From assembly GCA_901538445.1 (NCBI GenBank), contig LR594584.1, positions 3,443,586 to 3,507,585 of the forward strand: a stretch of 64,000 nt of DNA. The letters are read 5' to 3'. Under the pieces are notes generated by a model that was not told where the DNA came from, did no database searches, and worked only from the letters and a program-made list of their open reading frames with translations. A program made the translations under genes and the position numbers. How positions within the stretch are numbered: the first letter of the stretch is position 1; every line of letters starts with the position of its first letter. This document shows positions 1-10,200 of this stretch, piece by piece. The DNA is from Gemmataceae bacterium (GTDB taxonomy: Bacteria; Planctomycetota; Planctomycetia; Gemmatales; Gemmataceae).

Positions 1-183
1 GGCGCAACCGCTACGACCTCGACCGGGAGGCCGCGGGACGCGGGAGGGGGTCGAAATCCGGTGGTTCCCACTTCGTTTCGCCGTTACAGTCAGGCAGTCG
101 CACCCCGTTACGACCGGCCCCCGAACCGCCGCCTCCTCGGCGTCGCGGGGGGTCCGTACCCGCGGGCGACCGGAGCGGCCGCG

Positions 184-1413
184 ATGGAACCCCACTACCA
201 CCCCGTCCTGGTGATCTCGCTGATCGCCGTCGTCGCCCCGCTCATCGCCGAGTTGCCGTTCCGCTTCCGGGTGCCCGGTGTCGTGCTGGAGATCGTTCTG
301 GGGATCGTGGTCGGCCCGCAGGTGCTCGGCCTCGTCCGCCCGGAGGGCATCGTCACCGCCCTGGGGTCGATCGGGCTGTGCTTCCTCTTCGTCCTCGCGG
401 GGATCGAACTCGACTTCCGCCGCATGCGCGGCCGCCCGGCGCAGTTGGCCGTGGGCGGGTGGGTCGCGTCGCTGGCGCTCGGGCTCGGCGCGGCGGGGCT
501 CATGAGCTGGTCCGGCCTGATCGGGCCGCCGCTGCTCGTCGCCATGGCCCTGACCACGACCGCGATCGGCGCGCTGCTCCCGATCCTCCGCGACGCGGGC
601 GAGTTGACCCGGCGGTTCGGCGCGCTCACGCTCGCGGCCGGGGCGATGGGCGAGTTCGGCCCGCTGCTGCTCCTGTCGCTGGTGCCGCTCACGGCGGAAA
701 AGACGTTCGGGGGCAACGCGCTGGTACTCGCGGGGTTCGTGGCCCTCGCCGTGGCCGCGGCGGTCGTCGCGATGCGCGTCCAACCGCCGCGGTTCCTCGA
801 AATGCTCCGGCGGCACCTGCACAAGACGAGCCAGCTCCCGGTGCGGCTCGCGGTGCTCCTGACCGCGGCCCTGGTGGTCGCCGCCGGGGAGCTGGGCCTG
901 GAACTCTTGATCGGCGCGTTCGCCGCGGGGATGATTGTCGGCGTGGTGACCCGCGGGGAGGAGGCCGAGCCGTTCCACCACAAGCTCGACGGCCTCGGGT
1001 TCGGGTTCCTTATCCCGATCTTCTTCGTGGTCACCGGCGTCAAGTTCGACCTGAATGCGCTACTCGAAAGCGGCGAGGCGCTCGTGTGCGTGCCGCTGTT
1101 CCTCGGCCTGTTCCTCGTCGTCCGCGGCGTGCCGGTGCTCCTGTACCGCCGCGAATTCGGGGGCCGCGACCGGCTGGCGCTCGCGTTCTACTCCGCGGCC
1201 GCGCTGCCGGTCGTCGTCGCGATCACCGAAGTCGGCGTGGAGACCGGGCAGATGCGACCCGGCACTGCCGCCGCGCTGGTGGGGGCGGGCATGATCTCGC
1301 TGCTGATCTTCCCACAGGTCGCGGTGGCGCTGCGGGCGCACGCGGGGTCGCCGCCAGCCCCGGAAGCCGAACCGGCCACCCGCCCGCCCGAGGCCGCGCA
1401 CTCGACCGCGTGA
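184..1413 (+). CDS. CPA2-family cation:proton antiporter (KefB/NhaA-like membrane domain)
   Basis: Predicted inner-membrane antiporter of 409 residues that would exchange Na+ or K+ for H+. The protein is an almost continuous run of hydrophobic segments with the CPA2 repeat pattern. The N-terminus has VPGVVLEIVLGIVVGPQVLG, typical of the first Na+/H+ exchanger helix pair, and LLIGAFAAGMIVG and FFVVTGVKFD occur in the second half. It has no C-terminal RCK/TrkA-N domain, so it is a short form with a Pro/Glu-rich tail. I start at the ATG at 184. The upstream in-frame GTG at 61 would add 41 polar residues that look non-coding. The ATPase gene follows 9 bases downstream, so the two may be co-transcribed. 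The ion cannot be told from sequence. Confidence 0.85.
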   Translation: MEPHYHPVLVISLIAVVAPLIAELPFRFRVPGVVLEIVLGIVVGPQVLGLVRPEGIVTALGSIGLCFLFVLAGIELDFRRMRGRPAQLAVGGWVASLALGLGAAGLMSWSGLIGPPLLVAMALTTTAIGALLPILRDAGELTRRFGALTLAAGAMGEFGPLLLLSLVPLTAEKTFGGNALVLAGFVALAVAAAVVAMRVQPPRFLEMLRRHLHKTSQLPVRLAVLLTAALVVAAGELGLELLIGAFAAGMIVGVVTRGEEAEPFHHKLDGLGFGFLIPIFFVVTGVKFDLNALLESGEALVCVPLFLGLFLVVRGVPVLLYRREFGGRDRLALAFYSAAALPVVVAITEVGVETGQMRPGTAAALVGAGMISLLIFPQVAVALRAHAGSPPAPEAEPATRPPEAAHSTA

Positions 1414-1422
1414 CACGCACCG

Positions 1423-2475
1423 ATGGCGAACCCCCAGCCGAGCGCCGTCACGCTCGCCGAAGCGAAGGAGCTGCTCCGCTGCCTCGCGGACGCCGAGAGC
1501 GTGCTGCTGCTGTCGCCGCCCGGGGTCGGGAAGTCCGCGGCGGTCGAGCAGGCGGCCCGCGACGCGGGGCTCGTCGTGCGGTCGCTGCTCGGAACGCAGA
1601 TCGCGCCCGAGGACGTCTCGGGTGTGCCGAAGGTGGTCGGCGGTCGCGCCGTGTTCTGCCCGCCGCGGCTGCTCCTCCCCGACGACGGCAAGCCGTTCTG
1701 CCTGTTCCTCGACGAACTTCCCGCCGCCCCGCCCGACGTGCAGAAGGCGTTCTACTCGCTGCTCCTCGAGCGCCGCATCGGCGAGTACCGCTTGCCGATT
1801 GGGACGTGGGTGGTTGCCGCCGGCAACCGTACCGACGACCGCGCGATCGTTCGCGCGCTTTCCAGCGCACTCGTGAACCGCGTGTTCGTGGTGCCCGTTC
1901 GCGTGGACGCCGCGGAGTGGTTCGCCTGGGCCGAGGCGAGCGGCGTGCGGGCGGACGTTCGCGGGTTCGTGAAGTTCGTCCCGTCCGCCCTCCAGCGCGC
2001 GGTTCCGGCCGACCCGGTGCCGTTCTCGACGCCGCGGTCGTGGGCGCTGCTGTCGCGGGACCTCGACCTCGCGGAGGCCCGCGGCGCACTTTCGGCCGAG
2101 GAGCGCCGGGCGCTCGCGTTCGGCCGCGTCACGGCGCACGACGCGGCGCTGTTCTGCGCGCTGTGCGAGGAGGGGCTCGGCGACCTGCGGCCGGTGCTGG
2201 AATACGTCGAAGACCCGACCCGGCTGCCGAAGACCGAAACGGCGATGTGGTTCCTCGTGTCCCGCACCCGTAGCGCCGTCGCCGGCGGTGAACTCATCGG
2301 AACGCCGCCCGAGAAGATCAACGCGTTTCTGACGGCCGCGGGCGAGGAGTACCGGTTCGCGCTCGTCCTCGACCTCGTCGAGCCGTGGGCCGAACTCGGG
2401 GCGAGCGATCTGATGTTGCGGGCGCTGCGGACCGTGACCGGCCTGCCGGAAAGTTTGCGGCCCGGAGCAAGTTGA
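1423..2475 (+). CDS. MoxR-type AAA+ ATPase
   Basis: Cytoplasmic AAA+ ATPase of 350 residues. The Walker A motif is SPPGVGKS (residues 31-38) and the Walker B motif is CLFLDEL (about 93-99), followed by a sensor-1-like VVAAGNRT. This arrangement is typical of the MoxR/dynein-related group, which remodels or chaperones partner proteins, often with a VWA-domain protein. No VWA partner is adjacent. Upstream is the antiporter (9-base gap). Downstream a 70-base gap carries a promoter for the next gene. The specific client is unknown. Confidence 0.8.
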   Translation: MANPQPSAVTLAEAKELLRCLADAESVLLLSPPGVGKSAAVEQAARDAGLVVRSLLGTQIAPEDVSGVPKVVGGRAVFCPPRLLLPDDGKPFCLFLDELPAAPPDVQKAFYSLLLERRIGEYRLPIGTWVVAAGNRTDDRAIVRALSSALVNRVFVVPVRVDAAEWFAWAEASGVRADVRGFVKFVPSALQRAVPADPVPFSTPRSWALLSRDLDLAEARGALSAEERRALAFGRVTAHDAALFCALCEEGLGDLRPVLEYVEDPTRLPKTETAMWFLVSRTRSAVAGGELIGTPPEKINAFLTAAGEEYRFALVLDLVEPWAELGASDLMLRALRTVTGLPESLRPGAS

Positions 2476-2502
2476 GACCGGTACGGCGTTCGCGAGTATA
2501 AT
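2472..2502 (+). promoter_or_regulatory. Candidate sigma-70 promoter for the 2546 gene
   Basis: A perfect TATAAT at 2497-2502 is preceded by TTGAGA at 2472-2477 with a 19-base spacer, somewhat longer than ideal. It overlaps the stop codon of the upstream ATPase gene. It would give a short leader of about 35 bases holding the AGGAGG at 2535-2540. Confidence 0.5.
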
Positions 2503-2545
2503 TCGTGCGTTCGGGGAAGCACCGCCAGTTCAACAGGAGGTCGGT

Positions 2546-3778
2546 ATGTTGCGGACCAGCGTTCGACCCAGCGCGTTCGGGATGGCGGCCCTCGGGTGCC
2601 TCGTCGCCTCGTGCCTGGCGCTGGCCGCGCCGCCCGCCGAGCTGCCGCAACTCCCGCCGCCGGGCAAGTTGCCCGTTCCGCCCCCCGGCAAGGTGCCCGC
2701 GCTCCAGCCGCCGCCCGCCCCGGTCCCGGTGACGCTCATCCCCGTTGAGATGACCGTGTCGGTCGCGGACATCAAGAAGCAGATGATCCGCGGCATCGCG
2801 ATGAAGGCGAACCCGAACGCCGATCCGAAGGTCGAGCCGGTTCTGCCGCTCATCGTGAAGACCAACGACCCGCGGTTCGCCCCCCCGGCCGCCGATCCGA
2901 AACAACCGGCGGTGCGGCCCGTCGAGGGCCAGTTGCCGGTGCCGCTCCCGCTGCCGGCGGCGAAACCACAGCCCGTCCCGCAGCCCCTGCCGGAACCGGT
3001 GCCCCAGCCGCTCCCGGTGCCCAACGCCCGCGAGCTTCCCGCTCCGGTGCCGCCGCCGGTCCGCCCGCGGCTCATCCAGCGCCGCCCGCAGGACCCCCGC
3101 CCGCTCCTTGAGCGGATCGCCGAGCGGCCCGTGGTGCAGAACGCCGTCCAGCGGATCGTCGAGGGCGGGGACATGCTCTACGTCGTGGACATCCGCTCCC
3201 TCGACATCGCGTTCAAGGACAACACGCTCGTGTGCGAGGTCGCCGCCGGGTTCCACAGCGACAGCAAATCGCAGCCGGGCGACGTGCGCGAGGCCACGTT
3301 TCGGGTCCGCGTGACCAAGGACCTCGTGTGGAGTGATACCGGCCGCTTGGAACCCCGCGACGGGTCGAGCAAGCTGTGGATCGACCCGAACGCGCCGCTC
3401 GTCGGGTTCCCGCGGCTCGACATCGCCCGCGTCATCCAGGTCAACGCGCTGCTCGACCTCGTGAGCGGGGTGCTGGACCGCGAACTGATGAAGCGGCTCC
3501 CGACCGAGACGCTGCCGGACCTCACCAAGGTCGGCCCGCAGCTCAACGGGAAGGTGCCGTTCCTGGCGCTCCAGGAGATCACGGCGTACCCGCTCAAGGG
3601 CGACGACAAGAACCTGCTCGTGCCGCTCGTGCTCGGGTTCGTCCCCGCGGCCAAAAAGGTCGGCGACGACGTCGCGGTCGCCACGAAGACGGGCGTGCCG
3701 CCGGCCCCGCAGTTCCGCGGGCAGATCGAGTTCGATAAGGCCGGCAAGCCGAACGTGAAGCTCGAACCGGCCCGCTGA
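2546..3778 (+). CDS. Secreted proline-rich protein of unknown function
   Basis: Protein of 410 residues that I do not recognise. The ATG is preceded by AGGAGG ending 5 bases upstream. The N-terminus has a hydrophobic export signal (about residues 10-27). It contains VASC, which could be a lipobox, and also an Ala-rich type I cleavage region, so lipoprotein versus soluble secretion is unresolved. Residues about 30-190 are rich in Pro and Lys/Gln, including PPPGKLPVPPPGKVP and many PLP/PVP repeats, suggesting an extended linker. The C-terminal half is globular, with the charged segment MLYVVDIRSLDIAFKDN followed by predicted alternating strands. It may act at the cell envelope. panC begins 1 base after its stop. 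Confidence 0.7.
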   Translation: MLRTSVRPSAFGMAALGCLVASCLALAAPPAELPQLPPPGKLPVPPPGKVPALQPPPAPVPVTLIPVEMTVSVADIKKQMIRGIAMKANPNADPKVEPVLPLIVKTNDPRFAPPAADPKQPAVRPVEGQLPVPLPLPAAKPQPVPQPLPEPVPQPLPVPNARELPAPVPPPVRPRLIQRRPQDPRPLLERIAERPVVQNAVQRIVEGGDMLYVVDIRSLDIAFKDNTLVCEVAAGFHSDSKSQPGDVREATFRVRVTKDLVWSDTGRLEPRDGSSKLWIDPNAPLVGFPRLDIARVIQVNALLDLVSGVLDRELMKRLPTETLPDLTKVGPQLNGKVPFLALQEITAYPLKGDDKNLLVPLVLGFVPAAKKVGDDVAVATKTGVPPAPQFRGQIEFDKAGKPNVKLEPAR

Positions 3779-3779
3779 G

Positions 3780-4664
3780 GTGTCCCGCATGCTCGCCCCG
3801 ATCGCCACCACCGTTGCCGAGGTCCGCGAGGCCGTTGCCGCCGCACGGCGGGCCGGCAAGTCGGTCGGGTTCGTCCCGACGATGGGCGCGCTCCATGAGG
3901 GCCACGCCTCGCTCGTGCGGGCTGCGGCGGCCACTTCGCAGTTCGTGGTCGTGTCGGTGTTCGTGAACCCGACGCAATTCGGACCCAACGAAGACTTCGC
4001 CAAATACCCGCGGACCCTGGAATCCGATCAGAAGCTGTGTAGCGAATCCGGGGCGCACCTGGTCTTCGCACCGACCGCGGCCGAGATGTACCCGGAGCGG
4101 TCGGTCACGTTCGTGGAGGTGAAGGAACTCGACGCGGAACTCGACGGCCCGGCCCGGCCCGGCCACTTCCGCGGCGTCTGCACGGTGGTTCTGAAGCTGT
4201 TCAACATCGTGCTGCCGGATGTGTCGCACTTCGGCGCGAAGGACGCGCAGCAGGCCCGCATTATTCGCCAGATGGTCCGCGACCTGAACGTGCCGGTGGT
4301 CGTGCGGGTCGAGCCGACGGTCCGCGAGGCCGACGGGCTGGCGATGAGTTCCCGGAACCGCTACCTCTCCCCCGCGGAACGGGCACTGGCCCCCGCCATC
4401 TACCGGGCGCTCCAGAACGCCCAGGCGCGTGCCGCGGCCGGCGAGGTCGATGTCGCCCGGTTGGAGTCGGCGCTCGCCGCGGAACTCGCCGCGATCCCCG
4501 GCGCGCGGGTGGACTACGCCCGCGTCCTTGACGCGAGCACGCTCCAACCCCTCGCGCGGCTTGACCGCGAAGTGCTTGTCGCCGTCGCCGTGTTCATCGG
4601 CACGACGCGGCTGATCGACAACATTGTGATTGGGGAACGCGGTATCCGGAACGCGGTATCCTGA
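3780..4664 (+). CDS. panC: Pantothenate synthetase (pantoate--beta-alanine ligase)
   Basis: Cytoplasmic enzyme joining (R)-pantoate and beta-alanine with ATP to make pantothenate, the CoA precursor. It shows the nucleotidyltransferase signature VPTMGALHEGH, then SVFVNPTQFGPNEDF, GDV-like HFGAKDAQQ and the KMSKS-like LAMSSRNRYLS. Length is 294 residues from GTG 3780 or 291 from ATG 3789, and the family is about 280-290, so either start fits. The ATG is the conservative choice. It follows the previous gene by 1 base, suggesting shared transcription. No panB or panD is in view. Confidence 0.95.
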   Translation: MSRMLAPIATTVAEVREAVAAARRAGKSVGFVPTMGALHEGHASLVRAAAATSQFVVVSVFVNPTQFGPNEDFAKYPRTLESDQKLCSESGAHLVFAPTAAEMYPERSVTFVEVKELDAELDGPARPGHFRGVCTVVLKLFNIVLPDVSHFGAKDAQQARIIRQMVRDLNVPVVVRVEPTVREADGLAMSSRNRYLSPAERALAPAIYRALQNAQARAAAGEVDVARLESALAAELAAIPGARVDYARVLDASTLQPLARLDREVLVAVAVFIGTTRLIDNIVIGERGIRNAVS

Positions 4665-4701
4665 GTCCGCCTCCCTCTGATCCGCTCCGTCCCGCTGTTC
4701 A

Positions 4702-4729
4702 ACTCCGCGTTCCGAACTCCGCACTCCGC
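4702..4729. repeat. Interspersed 25-base repeat, copy 1
   Basis: The 25 bases at 4702-4726, centred on CGTTCCGAACTCC, recur exactly (reverse-complemented) at 59184-59208 in the gap before the E2-like gene. It lies in the 77-base gap between panC and mgtE. It belongs to the small intergenic repeat families seen throughout the window. Confidence 0.7.
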
Positions 4730-4741
4730 ATTGGTCCTGTA

Positions 4742-6148
4742 ATGCCCCACCCCCTGTTCAGCCCCGAAGTCCGCATGATGCTCGCGGAGGAGAACGCGCC
4801 GGGGCTGCGCGAGTTCTGCGAGTCGCTGCACCCGGCCACGGTCGCCGAGGCGCTCGACGACGACTTCACCCCCGAGCAACTCTGGGAGGTCATCAGCCAG
4901 GCCGAGATCCGCACGCAAGCGGCGGTGTTCGAGTACCTCCCGCCGGCGACGCAGGTCGAGATGGCCGAGAAGGCCCGCCCGCAGATGGGCCAGCTCCTCA
5001 CGAAGATGTCGCACGACGACCGCGTGGACCTGCTCAAGCGGCTCCCGGGCCGGGTGACCGAGTCGGTGATGCGGCTCGTGGACGAGGCCGACCGCAAGGA
5101 CATCGCCACGCTGTTCAGCTACGGGGAGAACACGGTCGGCTCGATCATGACGACCGACTATGCCTGGCTCCCCGCCACGGCGACGGCGGCCGAGGCGGTG
5201 GACCAGCTCCGCGCCCAGGCCCCCGACAAGGAAACCATCTACTACGTCTACGTCGTGGACGATGCGGCCCGGCGCGGCGACGGGAGCCTGGCCCCGCGGC
5301 GGCTCCTCGGCGTGATCTCGCTCCGCGACCTGATCCTCGCCCCGCGGCACGCGCTGGTCCGCGACCTGATGGAGACCGACCTGGTCACCCTCCGGTACGA
5401 CCAGGACAAGGAGGCCGTGGCGCAGCTCTTCGCCCGGTACGACTTCATCGCCGCGCCGGTCGTGGACGACAGCTTCGGCCTCCTCGGCATCGTGACCCAC
5501 GACGACGTGCTCGACCTCGTCCAGCGCGAGGCGACCGAAGACTTGCAGCGGCAGGCCGGCGTCGGCCCGATCGAGGGCGCCTACCTGGAGGCCGGGTTCT
5601 GGCAGGTGTGGTGGAGCCGCGGGAAGTGGCTTGCGATCCTGTTCATCCTCCAGATGGGCACGATCAACGTGATGGCCCACTTCGAGAACGACCTGGAGCG
5701 GGTGACGTTCCTGATGGTGTTCGTGCCCCTGTGCCTGTCGGTCGGCGGGAACGCCGGCTCGCAGGCCGCGACGCTCGTAATCCGGGCCTTAGCTCTGGGG
5801 GAGTTCCGCGCCCGCGACTGGCTCCGCGTGTTCCGCCGCGAGATCCTCATGGCCGCGGCCCTGGCCGCCGGACTCGGGGCGCTCTCGGTCGTGCGGACCA
5901 GCTTCTTCACCCCCGAGAGCGTGCTGGTGAAACTGCCGCCGGGGTTCTTCTGGAACCTGAACGCGGCGATCACCGGGGCGGTCATGGGCATCTGCCTGTG
6001 CGGGGCGGTGATCGGGGCCATGCTCCCCCTCGGGATCAAGGCGCTGGGCCGCGACCCGGCCCTCATGTCCACGCCGCTGATCGCCACCCTCTCCGACGTC
6101 CTCGGCATCATCATCTTCTTCAACTGCGTGCGGCTCTTCTTCTTCTGA
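4742..6148 (+). CDS. mgtE: Magnesium transporter MgtE
   Basis: Mg2+ channel/transporter of 468 residues in the inner membrane. Order of domains: N-terminal helical MgtE_N domain (about 10-130), a CBS pair (about 130-265) that senses cytosolic Mg2+, then a connecting helix and five membrane segments. The pore-domain hallmark SVGGNAGSQAATLVIRAL is present. The C-terminus has the conserved DPALMSTPLIATLSD stretch of the last helix. Length is normal for the family (about 450). The start is the ATG after a repeat-containing gap, and no strong Shine-Dalgarno is visible. Confidence 0.95.
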   Translation: MPHPLFSPEVRMMLAEENAPGLREFCESLHPATVAEALDDDFTPEQLWEVISQAEIRTQAAVFEYLPPATQVEMAEKARPQMGQLLTKMSHDDRVDLLKRLPGRVTESVMRLVDEADRKDIATLFSYGENTVGSIMTTDYAWLPATATAAEAVDQLRAQAPDKETIYYVYVVDDAARRGDGSLAPRRLLGVISLRDLILAPRHALVRDLMETDLVTLRYDQDKEAVAQLFARYDFIAAPVVDDSFGLLGIVTHDDVLDLVQREATEDLQRQAGVGPIEGAYLEAGFWQVWWSRGKWLAILFILQMGTINVMAHFENDLERVTFLMVFVPLCLSVGGNAGSQAATLVIRALALGEFRARDWLRVFRREILMAAALAAGLGALSVVRTSFFTPESVLVKLPPGFFWNLNAAITGAVMGICLCGAVIGAMLPLGIKALGRDPALMSTPLIATLSDVLGIIIFFNCVRLFFF

Positions 6149-6240
6149 GCCGCGCCCGGGACGCGAGAATCCAATCCCGCGTGTCCGGTATCGAATACTG
6201 GTAAGGGGCGGTGCGCAACCGCCCCGGAAAGGTATTCACC

Positions 6241-7095
6241 ATGTTCGGCTCGCTCAAACTCGGAAAGGTGTTCGGCATCGACCTGTACGTCCACGGGACG
6301 TTCTGGCTGCTGCCGCTGTTCGTGTCGTTCAGCGACCTGTCGGCCGGGGCCGGGCTCGCCGAAGCGGGGACGGGCCTCGCGCTGGTGTTCGCGGTCTTCG
6401 CCTGCATCGCTCTGCACGAACTCGGCCACGCGCTCGCCGCGCGGTACTACGGCATCGGCACCCGCGACATCACCCTGTACCCCCTGGGCGGCATCGCGTC
6501 CCTGGAGCGGATGCCCGAGCGCCCCGGCCGCGAGATCGCCATCGCGCTCGCCGGGCCGGCGGTGAACATCGCCATCGCGCTCGCACTGTTCTCGGGGCTG
6601 CTGGGCGCGTCGCTGATCGTCCCGTTGGCGACGGCCCTCGACGCAACCGGCCTCGACGCGTTCTTGTCGCAGTTGTTCGTGGCGAACGTCGTACTTGCGG
6701 CGTTCAACCTGCTCCCGTGCTTCCCGATGGACGGCGGCCGCGTGCTCCGGGCGCTGCTTGCCAGCCGGATGAGCCGCGTGCGGGCGACGGAGATCGCCGT
6801 CGGCGTCGGCTCGGTGGTCGCCGGCCTGTTCATCCTGGTGGGGCTGCTGAACAGCCACTTCGGGCTGATCGCGGTCGCGGTGATGGTGTGGCTGCTCGGC
6901 CAGGGCGAGCTCGCCGCGGTGCGGATGCGCGCGCGAGCCCAGGAAATGCGCGAGCGGGTGGCCGACTGGTTCGAGGGGCCGCCGGCCGGCGGGACACCGG
7001 CCGACCGCGGGTTCACCGGACTCGCGTGGGACGACGCCCGCCGCGCCTGGGTGCAGTACGACCGCGGCCGCGCCGTGCGGGTGATCGAGAGCTAA
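6241..7095 (+). CDS. Site-2 protease family (M50) membrane metalloprotease
   Basis: Intramembrane zinc protease of 284 residues. The active-site motif is HELGH (His59, Glu60, His63) in a hydrophobic helix, and the third ligand region is NLLPCFPMDGGR (Asn156 to Asp164). The PLGGIASLERMP stretch after HELGH is typical of the short bacterial S2P/SpoIVFB-like group. There are about six membrane segments and no CBS domain, and the C-terminus is a soluble tail of about 60 residues. I chose ATG 6241. A GTG 30 bases upstream adds ten basic residues and is less likely. The substrate is unknown. Confidence 0.88.
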   Translation: MFGSLKLGKVFGIDLYVHGTFWLLPLFVSFSDLSAGAGLAEAGTGLALVFAVFACIALHELGHALAARYYGIGTRDITLYPLGGIASLERMPERPGREIAIALAGPAVNIAIALALFSGLLGASLIVPLATALDATGLDAFLSQLFVANVVLAAFNLLPCFPMDGGRVLRALLASRMSRVRATEIAVGVGSVVAGLFILVGLLNSHFGLIAVAVMVWLLGQGELAAVRMRARAQEMRERVADWFEGPPAGGTPADRGFTGLAWDDARRAWVQYDRGRAVRVIES

Positions 7096-7096
7096 C

Positions 7097-7233
7097 GAAG
7101 AGGATCAACCACAGAGCCACCGAGGGCACTGAGGGAAGACACAGCACCGAGAGAATTCAGGGACAAACCCTGTTTTCCCTCGGTGTTTGGTTTTGACTCT
7201 GTGCTCTCGGTGGCTCTGTGGTTAAATCCTCTT
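7097..7233. repeat. Long inverted-repeat element between convergent genes
   Basis: The perfect 18-base arms are 7107-7124 (AACCACAGAGCCACCGAG) and 7206-7223. Imperfect extensions run outwards to GAAGAGGAT-like ends, and there is a second internal arm pair (CACCGAG/CTCGGTG). The whole 137-base element can fold back on itself. It fills the gap between the convergent M50 protease gene and the large minus-strand gene. It looks like a mobile or REP-like palindromic repeat and may also act as a bidirectional terminator. Confidence 0.75.
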
Positions 7234-7242
7234 CCGCACTCG

Positions 7243-10200
7243 TCAAGTGTCGCCGATCGGCTTGTCCCAGTCTGCGAGCTGGCGGCGGAGTTCGTCGAAG
7301 TTGAGCCCCTCGGCGGGCCGGGGGTCGGTCTGCTCGCCCTGCTCACGGCCCCGGGTCGCCCGCAGCGCCTCTTCGAGCCGCCGCACCCACGCGGGCACGT
7401 CGAGCCCGACCCCGCTCACGTTCTCGGCGAGCGGCTCGACGGCCGCCGCGAGCCGCACGAACGCCGGGTTGGCCTCCCCCTCCCCGCCGCGGGCCGCCTC
7501 GGCCGCCGGCGCGACGCGGGCCGCGGCCTGGTCGATCTCCAGCGGCAGCAGGAACCGCTCCTCGACGCGGTCGCGGATGGTGCGGAGCTTCACCCCGTAC
7601 CGCGTTTCGAGCGCCCCGAGGCGGTCGATCAGGTCCTCGGCGAGGCCGGCGGTCTTGTCCGCGATGAACTCCCGCCACTTCTCGGCGAGCGCGTCGTTCC
7701 CCCGCTTGCACAGCACCTCGTGGGCCAGCGCCAGCGGCCGCATCCGCCAGGCGTACCGGTCGTACCGCACCTTCACCCGCAGGAAGTCGAGCAGGATGTG
7801 GATGTTCTCGCCGTAGTCCGACTGCGTGGTGGTCGTGTTGTAGTCGCGGTACTCCTCGTAGTGCTCGACGAGCGCCTGGAGCACGACCTCGGCGGAGCGT
7901 GCGGTGCGGGTGCGGTCGATGCCGCCGCCGGCCCAGTCCTCGATGAGCTTGGGCCGCTTGTCGTGGTCGTCGCGCTCGACCTCGTGGTCGAGCCACGCCG
8001 CGACCCCGCGTGCGAGGATGCCCCGCATGTTCGACAGGCCCAGGAACGGCACGGTGAACAGGTCGCTGCCGTACTTCTTGACGAACCCCCGCACCGGCTC
8101 CCAGTCGTCGTCGTCGGTCACCGACTCCAGCACCGACAGCCGCAGCGACTGGCTGTGCTGGACCCACAGTTCCTGGAACGACTCGGCGAGCTGGAACAGC
8201 ATCCCCGAGAGCGGGCCGTCCGGCCCGGCGTCCTCGCCCCAGTCCGCGGCCGCGGCGAGCAGGGTCTCGACGACGCCGTTGAGCGCCGTGCGGAAGAGCT
8301 GGTCGAAGCTGCTGACGCGGCGGCCCTCGGGCGGGTTGTTCCACTCCATCTGCCGGGCGAGCTTGGTCAGGTGGAACGTCTCGCGGAGCAGCCCGAGCCG
8401 CGGGAGCCGGGTGAGCATGTCTTCGAGGACGTGCAGCGCGGTCTGGGCGCGGAGCACCTCGTGCGGCTTGCCGCCGTCGGACGGGGGGCAGTACAGCAGC
8501 GGCTCGGTGCGGAACAGCCCGACGAACGCGGGCAGCACCGACCGGACGCCGTTCGCGTCGCCGCGGCCGATCGCGCGCTCCATCCGCACCAGCAGCGACT
8601 CCCACGGCGGCGCGCCGCCCGTGCGGTCGGCCTTCCCGGGGCCGGGGGGGAGTTCGGGACCGGCCGCGAGCACCGCCGCGAGCGCGCGGGCCGCGCGGGT
8701 CGTCTCGACGCACGCCGACACGCCCAGTTCGAGCAGGTGCCCGCGGAGCGCCCGTCGGCGGTCGAACTCGATCATCCCCTCGTGGCCCGTGGTCGGGTCC
8801 GGCACCACGACCGCGGTGACGCGGTCGAGGAACCCGACGAGCGCGGCGTGCGTGCGGTGCGCGTTCGCGAGCCACCCCGCGACCGCGTCCTGACCGGCCG
8901 CGTCGGCCCGGGGCCACAGGTCGGGCCGGGCCGCGAGCCGCCACAGCTTGGCGACCGCGTGCAGGAACCGGAGCCGCTCCTCCAGCGAGTCGGACTCGGC
9001 CTCGAGCGGGAAGTCGTGCCCGGCCCCCTTGGGCTCGCCGGCCCCGCCCGCGACCGAGCTGTCCTCGCCGTCGTCGGTCGAGTCCTTGTACGTCACCCCC
9101 TCGTAGGCCGACTCGTAGGCCGAGCCCTCGCTCTCGTCGTCGTCCTCGCCCTTCGTTCCCGTGGCCCCGAGCCACGCGGCGGGGTTCAGCCAGTCCTCAC
9201 TCGCGTTCGCCTCGAGCAGCTCGAAGAACCGGCGGACGAGTGAGGCGCGGGCGGGGGCCGGCACCACCTCGGCCGACGCGACGGACCGCACCCACCGCTC
9301 GCACAGCGCCTCGAACGACGCCGACGGGTCCTCGAGCGGGACCGTCTCGCCCTCCGAGAGCCACGTCATCAGGAGCGCGGTCGCGGCCCGGTACTCCTGG
9401 CGGACGATGAGCGGCTCGATCACCTGTGCGAACGCCGCCGGGCTGGTGAACCCCTCGCGGTGGTCGCGCCAGAACGCCACGTCGTTCGACGCCGGGGTCC
9501 GCTTCGCCCACGCGGCCAGCGACGCCGCGACGTGCGCCGCGGCGTCGGCCCGCTCGCCGCCGACGACCCGCGGCATGTCGCTCACGGTCGAGGTCGCGTA
9601 CTTGTCCCACCACGCGGCGAAGTCGCGCATGCTCGCGGCGAGCGCCTCGCGGGTCGCCCCGTCCCCGGCCACGGCCGCCGCCGCGACCGCCTTCGCGTAC
9701 AGGTCGAACTGGCGGCCGACCTGGTGCGTCAGCTCCTCGGCCCGCGGGTCGCGGACCGTGTCCTCGCGGCCGGGGAAGATCGGGAACAGCCCCTGGTAGC
9801 CGAGGACGTTCCACGGGTCGATGAGCGCCCCGCAGTCGATCCCGCGGCGGAGCAGGTCCTCGACCTCGCGGAGCAGCGTCGCGGCGAGTTCGGGCTTGTT
9901 CCGGTCGGCGGCGAACCCGGCCTCGGTCTGGCGGATGCGGACCTCGGTGCCGAACCGCACGGCCGGGGCCGAGATCTTCGCGGCCCGCGCCCGCGCCGCC
10001 GCGGGGTAGCCCATCGCGGCGTGGAGCTGCGCGAGCCGGCGGTCCTGGAGGTGCGACGCCCGCTGTGTGGCGATGGCCTGGTTCAGGTACTGCCGCACGC
10101 CGGCGAACGCCTGCTGCCGCTTCTCGGCCTCGGCCCGGAGCCGGTCCCCGTGCGAGCCCGGGAGCGTCTTCAGGAGCCGCTGGTAGAACCCATCGCGGTA

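Noticed and set aside
1-183. Upstream gene tail or leader peptide before the antiporter
   Set aside because: No complete frame with protein-like composition and no recognisable motif in this short piece.
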